Positions 40,071 through 55,000 of a stretch of 64,000 nt of DNA are shown here, piece by piece. The DNA is from Mycteria americana (lineage: Eukaryota > Chordata > Aves > Ciconiiformes > Ciconiidae), in NCBI RefSeq assembly GCF_035582795.1, contig NC_134367.1, positions 108,672,062 through 108,736,061 on the forward strand. Direction: 5' to 3'. The stretch's first letter is position 1. Each line of letters opens with the position of its first letter. The position numbers and the translations under genes are program-made. The notes below the pieces were generated by a model, which worked only from the letters and a program-made list of their open reading frames with translations, searched no databases and was not told where the DNA came from.

Positions 40071-43000
40071 CTGAGGGTAAAATAGAAATGAGATTTAAAA
40101 TTTTAGTGCTTTAAAAAAGGTTACTTTTTTAAAAGAAAAAAAAGGAAATAAAAGCCCTTTTTGGTGCTACAATTCTAATGTAATCTCTAGTAGCAAAAGC
40201 ATGGTTATAAAAAACACTCAGCACTAACAAATATAAATTTAGCATTCTTAGGCAAGCTTAAAAAATACTAACCATGTCAGTACAAAAAGGAAAGCATTGA
40301 CCAGCACATAATTCAGTACCTTCAGCTCTGCCTAGATGGGTGGGCTAGGAAAAGCATGTGGCTTTGCAAGTCAAGAGACTTTTGTGTTCAGTGAACTATA
40401 GGATTGTTCCCTGTTTTATAAATGGGAATAGAGAGGTATTAAAGTCTGTTTTGCTTTCTCTCTCTCTCAATACCTATCAGCCTTTACATATCTATAGCTT
40501 TGGGCAAGCTGGAAACATCTGGCTGCATAAGGACCATGGAACTGTAGGAGCTGTGCTTTAGTTAGTGGATAGTGGGTGGCCAGTTAAATTCACTTAACCA
40601 CCCAGCAGTAAATCAGTAGCTGCCACCCTGTAGCCCTTGAGCTCTGTGCTATTCCCACATTCTGGCTACGCACACAGAGGTACAGAGACTGCCTCGGCCT
40701 CAGCTGCAGGGCGACGATTGATCAGACACAGCTCGACACAGCATGCAGCAGTGCCAAGATGCTTGGGAAGCTCTTGGCTCCCACCTGCAATGGGCTTTGA
40801 GAACAACTACTGTTCTGCAAAGCAGGGCTACTGGCATATAAAAATAGAAGGATACACTTCATACAATTAGGAAAGATGAATCCTCCGTGCTTTAAATGGC
40901 AATGCATGCCTACGTTACATCCTGGGTTTTTCCAGCTAAAGTTCTCCTTAAAGATGCCCTCTTCTCTCTTCAACCAGACTCTGGCTTTGTTCTTTTTCAT
41001 AGTCAGCTAATGATTAAGAGAAGACCAACAACTTTAGCCACAAGGTTTGTCTCTGCCTGCTATTTCACCACTAGCAAAGATTAAGTCAGGCAGTCAGTCA
41101 CAGTACCATAACACCTGATAGTGTTCAAAAGATTTCCTTTGATAGAGAAGTCAGTATTTTGACAGTATTATCTTATTTGCATTCAGTTTTAGAGCTCTCA
41201 CACAGCTTAGGGAGCTAGAGAGTCACTAAAAAGGGTAGAGTACTGATGCAGATAATTTCATCCTTGTTTTTATTCAGTGCACCTAACTGCAAAAGGATAA
41301 AGCAGCTGTGATAAAAATACAACTTAATATAAGAATATATGAAACTACCAAACATTTTCCTCTGTGCTAAACATCTTAGCCTAGATTTCAGCTGCTATAT
41401 TAAGCATCCAGTAATTGCTTTCGAGAATAACCACAGAATACTTCGGTAGCAATACTAGCATGACTGAACAGACACAGAAGTGTAACAGTTAATACTGGGC
41501 TTGGGTAGTTTTCCCCAAAGGTTCTGTTTGGATTGTGTTGTGCTTAGAAAGATGAGTCGTGATCCCCAGTCTAAGCTGTGTTGCCTTGTGCTTTTTATTA
41601 CAGAAGCACAGATGCTCCTTGTGTTCTTACACACCTGTGCTCAAGCTGAGTGCGCAAGCTTATGAAGAAGTAGCACGTGCACAATTCACCCTGGGGCAGG
41701 AAAAAGAAAAGCTGCCATTTCTGAGCTTTCTAACCTTATTGTGCAGGGCTGATAGCTGCTTTCAATTTAGAAACACTTACATTTGGAGAGGAAAAAACTG
41801 AGCAGAAGTACTATGTTAGGGAGAATTTTACAGTACATTGTGGGTAGGCCTGACCTCAAAGCGATACAGAAATGAAAACTGATTTTGCATTAGATATAGT
41901 CACTCTGCAAAATCTAACCAGTTTAAGAGTAAGGATTATCTGCATGAGCAAGGAGGTTCAGCCTCTTTCAAGCATCATACATCAATCAGCTAAAATTCAC
42001 AGCAGTTAATCTTCAGCATTGGCAGAACCTCTTATCTCCAGTAGCAGGGCAACTGGGTATGTAGAAAAAAGCTTAATGGAATTTTTATACATGTGTCCAT
42101 CTGCTATAGTTTTCTAACAGCTCAGCCATGAGAAGTATGGGGGCATAACTGAAAGTATCTATTATTTGTATGGGGGCATAACTGAAAGTATCTATTATTT
42201 GTACACAGTTGTTTTTAATAAAAGAGGTAGCATGGAAGGTGATGAGGAAAGGAGAGGCCATTCATTTAAGGCCTTTGACATATGGTTAAATATTACTTAA
42301 AGAGCATAGGAGAAAACAAAGATCTGCCTTTATTTGGCAATGGGATCTCTTTTTCAGCACTAGGAAAAGAGATAACCATAGAATTTTGCAGTGTGTGTCT
42401 TAAAACTCTCTGTGAAACCATCTCGGATCATAAGGTGCACTGTGTACACCTGGACAGGGAAGGACTTGTGACTCATTCTTCATACAAGTTTCAGTTCGTA
42501 AGGCCCTTTGTGCCAGTATATCACTTTCTGAAAGAGGGGAAACCCAGTTCTGTTCACGTGCTCAACAAAGCCTTATGCGCATGTCATGTTCAGATAAAAG
42601 GGTTTTTTTCCCTAAGATGGTGAGGCAAGGTTAGTATTAGAACCTGCTACATATAGCAGTGTGGCGATACATGTTGTTCTTTTATGCATCCATCAATATG
42701 ATCTGTGTTAGGTACCTAAACAGAGGGTGTTAACCCACTCTGCCAGGGTAACCCACTCTGCCAAGGTATTCAAACTCCCCAAATGAATAAATGGAGAACA
42801 TCAACTCCTTCCTCTTGACTTTTGAAATGGCACCTAACTTAGATGCATGAGAATAATGCTGTGTATACCCCACATAGTGGGGTGGGTCTTTTTGACTCTG
42901 GAAGTATTAAGGACTCACCCCTAGCAGGTTGCGGGGAACATAGCCTTCCTTGTCATTCAGCCGTGCCCACCACCACTCAATTTCATCTTCATCTTCCCGG

Positions 43001-46000
43001 CGCAGGATTGTCATGCAGTCTCCCTCTTTCATCGAGAGCTCATCGTCATTCTGAGCCTCATAATCCCAGAGTCCATAAATCACTCCTTTGTTCATTATCC
43101 CCATTTTCTCCTGGACTCCTGCAACATTAAAAACACAGAGCAGCTCAATACAAAAGAGAGGAGAGAGAGAGAGGGAGACAGAGGAAGAAAAAAAAGACAA
43201 CAGTTGGAAAGACTGCTGCACTCTTACTGGAGAGGAATCCAGGAAAAAAACCCAACTCAATTCCTGTCACACTTAGCACCTTGTTGTCATCAGCCTGCTG
43301 AAAGTCAGTCCTGGAACAGGTGGCATTGTGAAGGTAGCCCTTCCACCTGGCAGACAGGTTCCTTCCTTACGCATTCAAAAAATATGAGGTAAATGGGAAG
43401 AGGAGCACTAATTGATAAAAGGTTATATTTTTATGCTATTGTTCACACTTCCTACACCTAAGTGATGAGCAAGAAACACTTGTTTGTACTCTTAGTTCAT
43501 CAGTAATCTCTTTCTGTCAAAGGGAGATAGCCCTACCTGCTTATGTTGACCACCGTTGTCATTTTGCTGCTTGAGGTGTCATCTGCCACCCATGTCACTT
43601 TATTTCAGAACTCTAAAACAAGTTGCATCTCAGACCTGTACCCAAAATATGTGTCTGCTACCCGCCAGCTGCTTTCGGTTAACTCAAACACTCTTATTGC
43701 AGCAGTTCTTAATTTCTGCCACTATTTTAATTATTTTTTTAAACACTGACTTCAGAAACACAGTTCTGTTAAATTGCTTCTGGACCGAGGTGTTTTGGAG
43801 TACATGCATTCACCTTGCAGATGTTATCTGAGAACTTGCTCATTTTACAGCTGTAGCCAAAGATTAAATACTATACTTTCTGTACAAATCCTCAGCTTCT
43901 AAGCAGCAAACCGGAAAAGGTATCTTAATCAACTGTTATACAAACTTTCTCTTAGGTAATTGTTCCATTTTAAAACACTGAATCCTACTGGGTTTTTTGT
44001 TTGGTTTTGGTATTGCCAGGAGCAAAGAGTACGCTGCACATTGTATCGCAAAACTTGTCATTTCCCTTTCCATCTCTTACCTCTTACAAACTATTGTACA
44101 GGAGTCTTACTTATGTCTGCTAAAGAAAGCATCTGCTCTGTTTTTTATTTCTGCACACCAGCTCATCATGCAAAATTCAATTACTTCCACTGCACGCTTA
44201 GTTCTGCTCAGAGAAACTCTTCCCTTGCTTTGGATTTGGTATAATTAAAGGTTTGGCAAAAGCTGTGCTCTGCACCCATGTGGAAGGTAAGACAGCACTG
44301 AACATCAAAGCAGACAAAGAGAAGACTCACACAATGGATCTGGTCTTCTAAAAAAGTGTAAAGTCACACCAGGGTAGCAGCACAAACATGCTCTTAGAGA
44401 CAGAAAAGGCATCAAAACTTAGAAAGTGAAAAATGGCATACTTAAGCAGCATCAGACTTGTCATTTAATCAATGCTAAAGGACTAGCAGTTTTATTTAAA
44501 CCTTCCTGTACTTGTTGAGGATACTCAATACTGTGTGTCCTTTACAACAAAAATGAATTAGGTGAATCAATGAATTACAACAAGGTTTCTCACCTTACAG
44601 ACGAGTTTAGAGGGCCAGGTTTTAATGCCGTATCTGAAGCAGACAGATACACACCCCCAAACTTCTTTTGCAGCAAGAAACAGATTTAGCCAGTGAATTA
44701 AGTTCTTACTGTAACTATAGGCAGCCAGAAACAGTCTTAGCAATAGGATTAATTCCTAATGGAACAATACGGAAATTTGATAGCTGAACAGCCAATGATC
44801 AATCAAGAGATACCTTAGTTTCAGTGGTTTCAATTTGGAAAAAGCTGGCAATAAGCTAAAGAAGCCTTACAGTCTGTTCAGGACCCACTGAAAAGTATCT
44901 CAAACACAAAAAAAATCCCAAACCCAACAAAAAACAGCGTATCACATGAGATCACCAGACGGTGGGTCCAAAAAACCCCACAAACAAAAAGAATGTGTTT
45001 CTTCATGCTGTATATAATAAAGCCATGGATCTCGTGGGCTGTTTACCTGAATTTAAGAATTAGACAGATTCCTGAAAGAAATCTCTCAAGACCTATTCAA
45101 CACAAAGATTACCATCTCTTAACTCATATCAGAGTTAAAACCAGTAAGAAATGTTGGACAAGTATTGTTATTTTTAATCTAGTCCTACAATCTTCCTTGG
45201 GTATTTGCTGTTGATAACCACCATTGGAGTCTGGATACAAAACTAAATGGAATTTTGCTTAGCCCACAGATTTCAACGCTAGTTAAATAGGCATCCTCCC
45301 TTCATAGGGAAACCTATGTATTTGTCACCAAGAGATACAGTTTTCAAGCGTAGTGAGGACAGCTGGACAGACTGTTTTGAAATATGCTGGCTGAGCAGCT
45401 TATAGAAACTCAGATCTCGCATGTTCCAGAAAAACAGAAAGGCTGTATTACAGCTTTTTACACTACATTATGTTGCTATTGCTCTAACCTCTTACAGATA
45501 GATGACACTCCAGCTGGTAGGTGCCTAGGGGACAAGAACTACATACGAAACATACAGAAAACTTAAAACCTCATTGACTAATACTCATCACACCCTAGGG
45601 GGAATTCATTCTCTCCGTTAAATCATAGTTTCCCTGTAGTCTTACTATTTGAATAAAATCTAAATTTCATATGGGATTTCTTTTTAGATGCAAAAGAAGA
45701 AAAAGGCCAGAAAGATAAAGTCAAATTCAGTGCTTATTAACCTCCAGTAAGGCAGAAACTTGGCAATACCTTTCTTGGTTCTAAAGAACACATTAGGAAA
45801 TATTCCTTATTTAGAGACACTAGGTAGCAGATACGAACTGCCTACTGAGATATCCATACAACTTTTTTACATAAAAACAAAAGTACTTATGCGGTAACAT
45901 ACACCCAATCGTCACCTCACACTAACATATTTGTCAATGCACACACTTAACTCATTTCAAGGCTTTTAACATAGGGAAACCTTTCATTACTCAGATCTCC

Positions 46001-49000
46001 TCTATAGGTTCAATGTTATGAAGTTAATCTCAATGGACTTCATTCTGTGACAAGAAGCTGGCTAAAACCTCTCTTTTCTAAGAACCTGAGGCATAGGCAC
46101 ACAACCTAAGTGCGCAACTTACCGCTCCTCATCCAAAAACATACTGAAAAGTTCCAGGTGAGTCCTTAGCACGCTCCAGAACTCAGTTGTCATCACTTAC
46201 CATATAAGAACTGGGAGCACTGTGTGTAGCCTTCCTCCATTTCCTCACACTTGTCTGCAGCCGTCTGCATGTCACTGTACGTCATCGCAAATACAGCTGC
46301 ACCTGACTCCACCAGGAACTTGCACACCTGCACATTATTGCAAGATGCTGCACAGTGTAATGGGGTCCTGCAAGCCAAGAAGAAAAAAGATGACACATTG
46401 CTTCTATTGCTCATAGCAGTGCTTACAGACTCCTGGGGGCAAACTACTTTTGTGCATGACCTCCAGCAATCAGCACTGCACTGCTGAAGGCTTCCCACCA
46501 GAAGCACTTAACCCAGGATGTCAAGAGCAATTGCTTTTCACAGACAACAGGAGTTACCAAGACCTGCTTGAGCCTTAAGGCTAGGTTGCCATATGGATTT
46601 CTAGTTATCCTACCTTTTTATAATCCATTAACATTTTAAGAACATTTATTAAGGCAATAAAAATTAAAAAAAAAAAATCAAAATTAAAAAAACCAAATCA
46701 ATATTAAAAAAACACTCAGAAATCCTCCTGACATCATGCCTCTTACAATCTAGATAATTACTTCAAGACCTGACTTGGTGACAAGTGCAGGTAATTGGGA
46801 TAACTACTGAGGCTGAGGGACAAGCATCTTTATTCAGTCTTGGGCCCTAGACACTTTTGTTATAGGCAGAAATAATAGCAAAATCACTGCCCCCTGCCCC
46901 TAGCCTTTTGTAAATAAGCTCCCTAGCTACCTGTAAGAAGGATTTGTAACCCATTATCAGTTACAAGCCTAGTTTGTGGGTTGTGGTTTTCTGCTTGGTT
47001 TTGTTTTTAAGTTGTCCAAGTATTGGACAAAGAACTGAGGAGAGTCTGCAGGGCTGGATACTACCCAGAGCATGTGTAAGCTATAGGCTCTCTCACAGAG
47101 AGGACATGGGGAATTTCAGCAAGTGGCTCATTATGCGTAAGCTGTCTTCAATATCTCAAAGAAACAGAGCAATTTCCTGACAACTGTATCCACCCTACTG
47201 GGCCTCAGACACACACTTTTTTCATAGAGGGAATATTAGTATAATTTGCCTATTTTTTTCCTCTGCTCATTCTCCTATGATGCCCCACAGAGAACTGCTG
47301 TTGCTCTACTGTGGAAAAGTCATTGCCAGCTCTACAGGAGCAAACAGAGGGACCTTGTGATGGATCTGTAGCAGCCCGCAAGCTGCAGCTCTCCTGTGGA
47401 GAGCACCTGTAAGGTACCACTTAAAGAAAGCCTTACCATCCATCACTATCTGCAGCATTCACGTTCACACCAAATTGCACCAGGAACTTCACAATTTCTG
47501 TGTGTCCGGCACACACAGCGTTGTGCAGTGCAGTAATCCCTTCATCGTTGGGCATGCTAGGATCTTCAACCTATTCAGCCAGAAAAGGAGCCATTCACAT
47601 TCCAGTGAGAATCTCTACAATAAACATCTCTTCACATATAAAAATGAGTTGTCTTATTCTGAAATATGATTTTGAGCCATATTTCTATGAAGGACACGAG
47701 CAACAGGGAGAAAACTACAGCAGTAACCAATCTCGCAAGAAGACTCACATACAAGCTTGCAGCCTCCTTTTAATAGTGAGAACCTAAAGTGGTTCAGAGA
47801 AATAGTATCTTGATAACTTAGTAAAAGCATTTATAACAAATTTCTGATATTTGCCTCTTTAACTAAGAAAAATTCATGTGGCTTTTGCTTATCAAATTAT
47901 CTGATAACAAGCCAGATAGGGGATGAAACACTACACAAGAAAAGAGGAAAAAGTTGTCCTGCAAATTTACAGTCTTGATGCTAAATACCCAGTGTGGATT
48001 TAACACTTAAAATCAGCCTCCAAGTGGCCACATCCTGTTAGGACTTAACTCCTCAGGGGCACATCTAGGTTGTGCACTATTATTTTAGCTTCCCCAGTCC
48101 AGAAAAGCTGCGACTCCACAGTCTGAACCAGGATTGCTATTCCTTCTCATACAAGTTAACATTTGTACCTCATAAATTATTCTCTGCACGAGGTCAAACT
48201 CCCCCTCCAAAGATGAATCCAGAAGCAACGCGAGGGGATTGAATTTCACTCTCATTCCATGCCCAATTCTCTCAGAGCCGGTTTTACGCAAATTTGTCCT
48301 CTTCCCCTGTGAAAAGGCAACACAAGTTACAGGCGTTTTTTTCCTGGGAAGAACAAGAATACAGAATTGCTTATTTGGGAATGACAGCAGAAATGACCAA
48401 TTAAGGCTGCCTAAATTTCGTGTTAAACACTATTTTCTACCAATTCCCCAACACATTACAAATATAGTAGGTTAGGCACGTTATGAAAGATCTCTGCCTT
48501 CATCTCTAGACAAGGTCACTATTCTACTCAAATACAGAATTCACCTTGATCAAACACATCAAAATCATAAAACTCCCAAATCCCTAAACATCAGGGAAAA
48601 AATGCAAATTTTTTTTAATGCAGACTATTTCAGCATTAGCTCTCAAAGCTGTTACACAAACCAAGAACCTTAAAAGACTCCATGAAGTATGCTGCTTTTT
48701 AAGCACCAATGTTAAGTTCCTAACATTTTCCTAAGTTTAGCAGAGTTCAACAGGAACAGAAATAGTTAGGGAAAACGGTTTTGGAAAGAATATAGAACCA
48801 AGGTAGAAAATGCTTTAGATGCGCCCAGTGATACTGGAAACCAACTATTTCTCTAGCTGAGTTTGTACTCTTTCTTTAGAGACTATGCACGCATTAGCTC
48901 AGCGCTCTCCCCAGCTGGCTGTGCAGCAGCAATAAACACTATTCATAAGGGTATGTAAATTTCTGACAGATGTCCAGGCAAAGATGAATAGAAGTGACTC

Positions 49001-52000
49001 ATGTTTTGCAAGAGCAAACATGTGAAGATAAGATATATAAGAAGAGATTCCCAGAAAATACTCGTTTGCCTGTTGATTTATACATAATATCAAAAAGTAC
49101 AGGCTTTTTAAAGAAAGAGCCTGTCAGCACAACCCAAGTATTTAAATATGAAATCAAGAAGTTAGGCCGGTTTCTTCTCATCATCGCGGAATTATTACAA
49201 AACCAACCAGAAACGAGTTCTCACAATTTAGGAAATCCTACCACTCAAGTCGCCTTGTAAAAGGGAGCAAGGACAGAGCCTTAAAAGCATGACAACACGC
49301 AATGACTATTCCATGAAGAAATTAGAAGGCTAAAAAGTGCATGTAAAGCTTTTTAACTCCTCTACACTGAAGTGATAGAGGAAAAAAAAAAACCAAACAC
49401 TTTCATGTATCAAGTTATTAAAATTCTATTCATGATAGGTTTTAAAAGAAACTCTGAGGAATTGAAAGCAGTAAGAATTTCTGTTCTACAACAGTGAGAT
49501 AACACCATACCACACACACAGATACAAACTTCCAAAACAAGTAAGATGGTAAAATGCTGCCTACTACCCTTAGCCCAAAGGGAATCCATTTTGATGCAGC
49601 TTGAGAACTGACTGATGTTAAATCAGGTTCCAAAGAAAAATTCAGAAAACATTTCAGTAGAGGAAGTGCAAGCAGCTGACATGTACCAACGAGTTTTTAA
49701 AGCAGAAACTAAAGAAGTCTGGTTTTCCATGTTTTTCAAGCAAGGAACTTTCGGATAAACAAATGCAATCCAGGATTAAGATAATTAGTTTCCATCTCAT
49801 ATCAGCAATAGTGGGAAATGCTTGTGAAATCTGTATCTGTGCCTCAAAAAAAGAGAACTTAATTTCTCTTAAGAAGGAGGTATAGTTTGGATGTAGTAGG
49901 CAGACTTCTATAAGGAATGTTCTTTACAGTCCAGAAGAGTTTTTACTATTCAGGTACCAAATTTCATCTGAAACTTTTCATCATGTCATTAATTCTAGAG
50001 ACAACAGAGACTTTTCATTACAGGCATTCACTCTGGAAATAAGAGCATCACACAGATAGAACAGATACACACAGAGAGACTTCTAGACTATTTGTGTGAC
50101 TGTTCTCCCACATCTGCTTAAGCTCTACAATAAAACACACAGGATTTATGGCAGAGCTTGAGATGACCTGTTGACAGGGCACCCAAGTTGTAGGCTAACT
50201 AATACTTACAGGAGGCAAGGAAAACTGTCCAGTAACTTCAGGAGGCCTCATATTCAATGAGTCCTCTCCCAAACTCTCTGGTTCCCCTGATGGATAGGGG
50301 GGTGGTGGGTATGGAGGGTATTCTTCCATGTATACCTCCAGTGGCAGCGAAGCTTCTAGGCTTGGTTCTTCCATTTTCGGCTGCGCGAGTTCATCACCAT
50401 CTGATACTCCCTCAGGTACAGTGTCCAAAGCTACGGAGGGAAGAACAGCTTCACTGTGATCTGCTGGTGTGTTTTCTGCTTCCTCAGCAATAGCCGGTTC
50501 TGGCATAGAAGCAGCTGTTTCTTTTTCCGATTCTGCACTTAGATAAGGATTTGGGATTTCTGCTGGGCTTTCAGGACTGGCAGCTGATGCCGTCTGTTTG
50601 GAGGGATGTGACGGAGCCGAGATAGTCTCCATTGCAGCCAGAGTGGTCCTCTGATACAACAGCTTCTGAATATTGGGGCCATTAGGTCCTTCTGGCTCAG
50701 TAATGGAGCTACGTTTCTTCAGTGGTCTGGGTGCATTAGACAACTTTTTCCGTAGTGCTTCCAAATCAGCATCACTCTGGTTGCGGTACGGATTGGATAA
50801 GAAAGGCAGCAGTTTGGTTGGGCTAAGGGGACGGGGTATTCGCTCTGTTTCATGATTCTCATGAGCAGAGGCTGTCGTTTCCATCTCAGGCTCTGGACTG
50901 CCTGGTTTGCCTTGGAGGTTCGAGTAGACATTCTCCGTCTGCGGCAGCTGATTCTGTACGCCAGCTCCTGCCATCACAGGTTTGCCATACACTGCGGAAC
51001 AGTTCAGAGAGGGGTGTGGAAAAAACAAGAGTGAATATTTGACCCACAAACCTAAGAACATGAAACCTGATTCACCTACCTAAGGCAAAGAAGCAGAATA
51101 ATACGATCAACCAAACAGAATTAACCTGGTAATCAGGTTTACTATGATTAGTTATCTTGCAAATGCAAGATAGATATTCTGCACTTTTTGTTAACGCTGA
51201 TATACAACGTGCCAGATCCACCTAAGATTCTTACAGCTGTACTGACCTGCTTAATTCCCCCAAGGAACAGCTTTGTACCCACAGACCAGGTGGAAAGTAA
51301 ATCTATCTGAAGTTTTTGAAGACAGAAGATATGCTTACCACTTGGGAAGTGCGGTCCTCTGGTCTGTGCCCTTGTCAAAGCACTCTGCACTGCCTGCTGG
51401 AAGTTCTTCCCAGGAGTCTGCTGTTGAGTGTACATGCTATAAATTGAACTTGCAGCCACAGTTTGAGGCTTTCGAAATGGTGGGAGTGAGGTTTCTTTGG
51501 ACGGCTGAGGGGTAAAAGGTCTCACAGCTGCTGCTGGGGGACTCTCCTGTTTGGAGGAGGGAAGAATTTGGTCCTGGCTAGAGGAAGGACCTGCAGAAGG
51601 TACAGAAATTCTTTGCTGTATCTGCTGAGAAGGATGGGAAGGCTGCTGTGCCGCTGTTTTTTGTTTGTTCCCCATAGTTACAATAGCCAAAGGCAGCTTC
51701 TGCAGGTTTCCATCCAGCTTAGTATCAGAAGGTTGCAGATGACTGGCTTGACCAAAGTAAGGCAAGTTTATCTGTTTTGGTTTAGTGGGAACAGGTGGTG
51801 GTACCTTTGTTACATTTTTATTGGCTGTCTGAAAGACAAAAAAAAAGTTAACTAAGATTAAACAGCAAAACATGTTTTAGAAGTTCTGCTGTGAAGAACC
51901 AGAGATCCTCAAAGAATGACGCAGTATCTAGCATTTCTACTGTTGCTGCAATACTGTTTACAACACCATTGGAAACATGAGCAGACTTTTTGAAACATTT

Positions 52001-55000
52001 CATCATCATAGTTGTTTATACTTTGAACCCATTCTCTTTAATTCTTTCTGTAGCAGCTATGTTTAAAACATCAAGCAATGGCAGGGCACAGTAATTTCTC
52101 TAGAGGTAGCAGAGGCACTTAGTAGCATCTGTAGGCAAGAAGTTTGTTTTCCAATGCAGCGCTTGTCATCCCCAGTTCTTACATGTTACTTCACCCCTAC
52201 CCGATCAAATCGTGCCCTTGCGCCAAGATTTAGGTGGGAAGTCTTGCTGCAATCAAACATCTGGAGGACACTGCTGCATTAACCAGCAAAACAAGCGTGT
52301 CAATGATTTTGAAAACCCCATGCAAATGCCTCCGTGCATATAATCTTTGGGGAAAAAAAAAATATACGCATACATACTAGTACAAGTAACACAGCCATTT
52401 TTATGTATTTAGTCAAAACACGCCATCAATTTTCATCACAGTGACTGTAGGGAACAATTTTGAGTTACCAACTGCCATTAAAAGCCTAAAGGACTTTTTT
52501 CCTTAGAAGAAGTCTTTTAAAAGAAGACCTAGATACTTTTCAAAGAGCTTCCTGACAGCAATATTTGAAAAGCTGTGTGGTAATCCCTGTCAGATGGAAT
52601 GCAGTAGTTCAAGTTTCCTGCATACCTGTGCTTCTCGAAGGAGATCTTCGCTGCTCTGATTCTTTCTCAGGGTGCCCAGCCCAGCAGACTGGTCCACAGA
52701 ATCAAACATTGAGAATGGACGCACTTTCTTCTCTTTGTCTCGTAAAAAAGTTTCTCCTTCAGCTGTTGTTAGAGAGAGAGAGGAAGACTTTTTAAAAGGG
52801 ACAACACAATTGTAGGAATAAGAGTCCTCTTCTGTGTAATATTCAAGACAGCGTATGCAAGGGATGCTTTTTGTATCCATCCTACCCCTGCGCTAAGGAT
52901 CCAAGGGCCTGCCAAATGCTCTATCTTGCAAATTGAACAGGAGCATGTATGAAGGCACTATATCTACTTCACCACCTGAAATGAGGTTTTTTGGGGTTTT
53001 TTTTGTTTGTTTGTTTTAAAATCCCTGCAACACCATACTAAAGCTTATATGGCAATATTCTTTGATTTTTGTGTGTGTGTGTGTGTGTGTGTTCTCAAAT
53101 GAATTCTACATATTTACTGAAGCGTTTAGAAGAGACATATCATTAACTAGATTCTGCATATTTTAAGATCAGCCGAGCACATAAGAACATACCTTGTCCT
53201 TCACTGGTCACAATTCCTTTTCCTGAAGTCAAGGCTGATCCTTGACTAATGTGATTGTCTGCATTTGAACTGCTCCAGTCAGTGGCAGATGGGGAAGGTT
53301 TTGCACTGGGGACCACAGAACCTAGGAGAGAACAAGTGGAACAGATTAAGCTAAAATAATGTTTTTATTGACTTATTTATTATAGGTAGTTTCTTTGCAA
53401 GAGTCAGGTTTACACAGTGTACAAGTATCATGTACAGGTTAACTCCTATAAATCCTATCACTTTAGATTTTTGCTCATTTGTTTGTTTTAAAAAGAGAAT
53501 GCAAAACCAAGCTCAGAAACAACTATTTAAAGCAGAGCAAAACTATTTGTCCTAGCATGTCTGCACTTACAGCATTCAGACAAGAAACTTCTCTAGACTG
53601 CCTTCTTTCCAGTTAGTAAGAAACTTTCCTTGGATATTTACAGTAAGTTAAAAGTGACAGGATAGTAAGAAGGGATGAGAAAGATATATTGTGCAAAGAA
53701 AAACATGATGCTTTAAAGCATAAATAGATCCTGCCAGTGATATCCAAAACAGTAGAAAAATCATCTGTATGTTCAGTGTGCATAAAGGCACTACATTAAA
53801 GCTGATCTTTACATTCACTGGAGAAGACATCCAGTCTGCTTCAAAAATAACTAAGAAAATGCTTGCAACTTGCTATTAGTTTAAATATTTCACCAAATTC
53901 TCTCTACTAAGTTCTAAATTATCTAGTACAATAAGTGATATGAAATTCCAATAGTAGTGATAAGCAGCAGGATAAAAGTTTCATTCTGACAAAGTATCGG
54001 ATACTATCTCTCTAGGAAAGCAGTAGTTTTGCCCAAATGCTAAAAAATAAGGAGTGACGTTTTTGTCCAAATACCACACCACCACACATTCCTATAGCAA
54101 AAATTCAAATTTTGCATGGACTAGAGCTAAAATTCCACTCCAACAGTTTTAGGATCTGCAAACCAGATAAAATGAAACAGTTCCCCATTCTCCAGTACAG
54201 CAAGAGACACTTGGACTGGTTTTGTGTCATGGCTACTTTAATAATATGGAGATGGAGGGAGGGAGATAAAAAATAAACAGAACTATTCTACACGCTCAGC
54301 CTCCATTTTTTTCCTTTTGGGAAGATCACAGTTTCTTTTATCTCCCAGCTGAAAAGCGGGTCTTCTCCTCCCAAGGTAGCACAGAAGAGATATTTGCAGC
54401 TCCCCAGTTTCTCCAGACTTCTCTGACGGAGCTGAACTGTATCTCATAGGAGAAAGGCACAGAGAGAAGCCAGGCAAATCTCCATTAACACTCCAAGCAG
54501 GAGAGGCCAAGCCTCGTGTCAGGTGTTGGACTTGCATCTCTCCATATTCCTACACCCTCAACATGTCAGCAAGTTTATTGCTATTTCTGTGCTACAATCA
54601 ACTGCCTCCTTTATAATACTTCTTATAATGTAGGTTAATCCTTTACATGTGTCATTTCCAAAATGTGTGATTGGAAGACTTGGCTTTGCTGGATTTTAAG
54701 TCCAGGCACCAGGTTGTTACCATGTATGTCCTAAAACTGCCTCTAGAAACTCTAACACACACTACTATATAGTTTTTAGGAGTATTTTTAAATAAATAAA
54801 TAAATAAATAAATCACTAGTTTACAGAAAACAGAAAAATCCTCCTACGTTCTACACTGTAAAACAACTCAAATTGCTCACTAAAAGGATTACTTAATTTA
54901 TAACATATTGAATCATATAACTTCAGTGCTTTTAAAATATATTCACTGGGGCAGGAAAACTCCAAGTAGTAAGACTGACATCTCAAATAATACTTTGCTT

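Larger units (their letters stand above)
40071..42918 (-). other. Last intron of TP53BP2 (2.8 kb)
   Basis: It contains a perfect 33-bp tandem duplication (42135-42200) and an 18-bp one (42731-42766). No coding sequence is recognised on either strand. Confidence 0.8.
46368..50209 (-). other. TP53BP2 introns around the ankyrin exons (non-coding parts)
   Basis: Intron sequence around the exons at 47437-47570 and 48169-48306. A/T-rich simple sequence occurs at about 46655-46715. Otherwise nothing is recognisable. Confidence 0.7.

Noticed and set aside
46655-46715. A-rich block as a retroelement tail
   Set aside because: The pattern is repeated TAAAAA/ATTAAAA simple sequence without any element body beside it.
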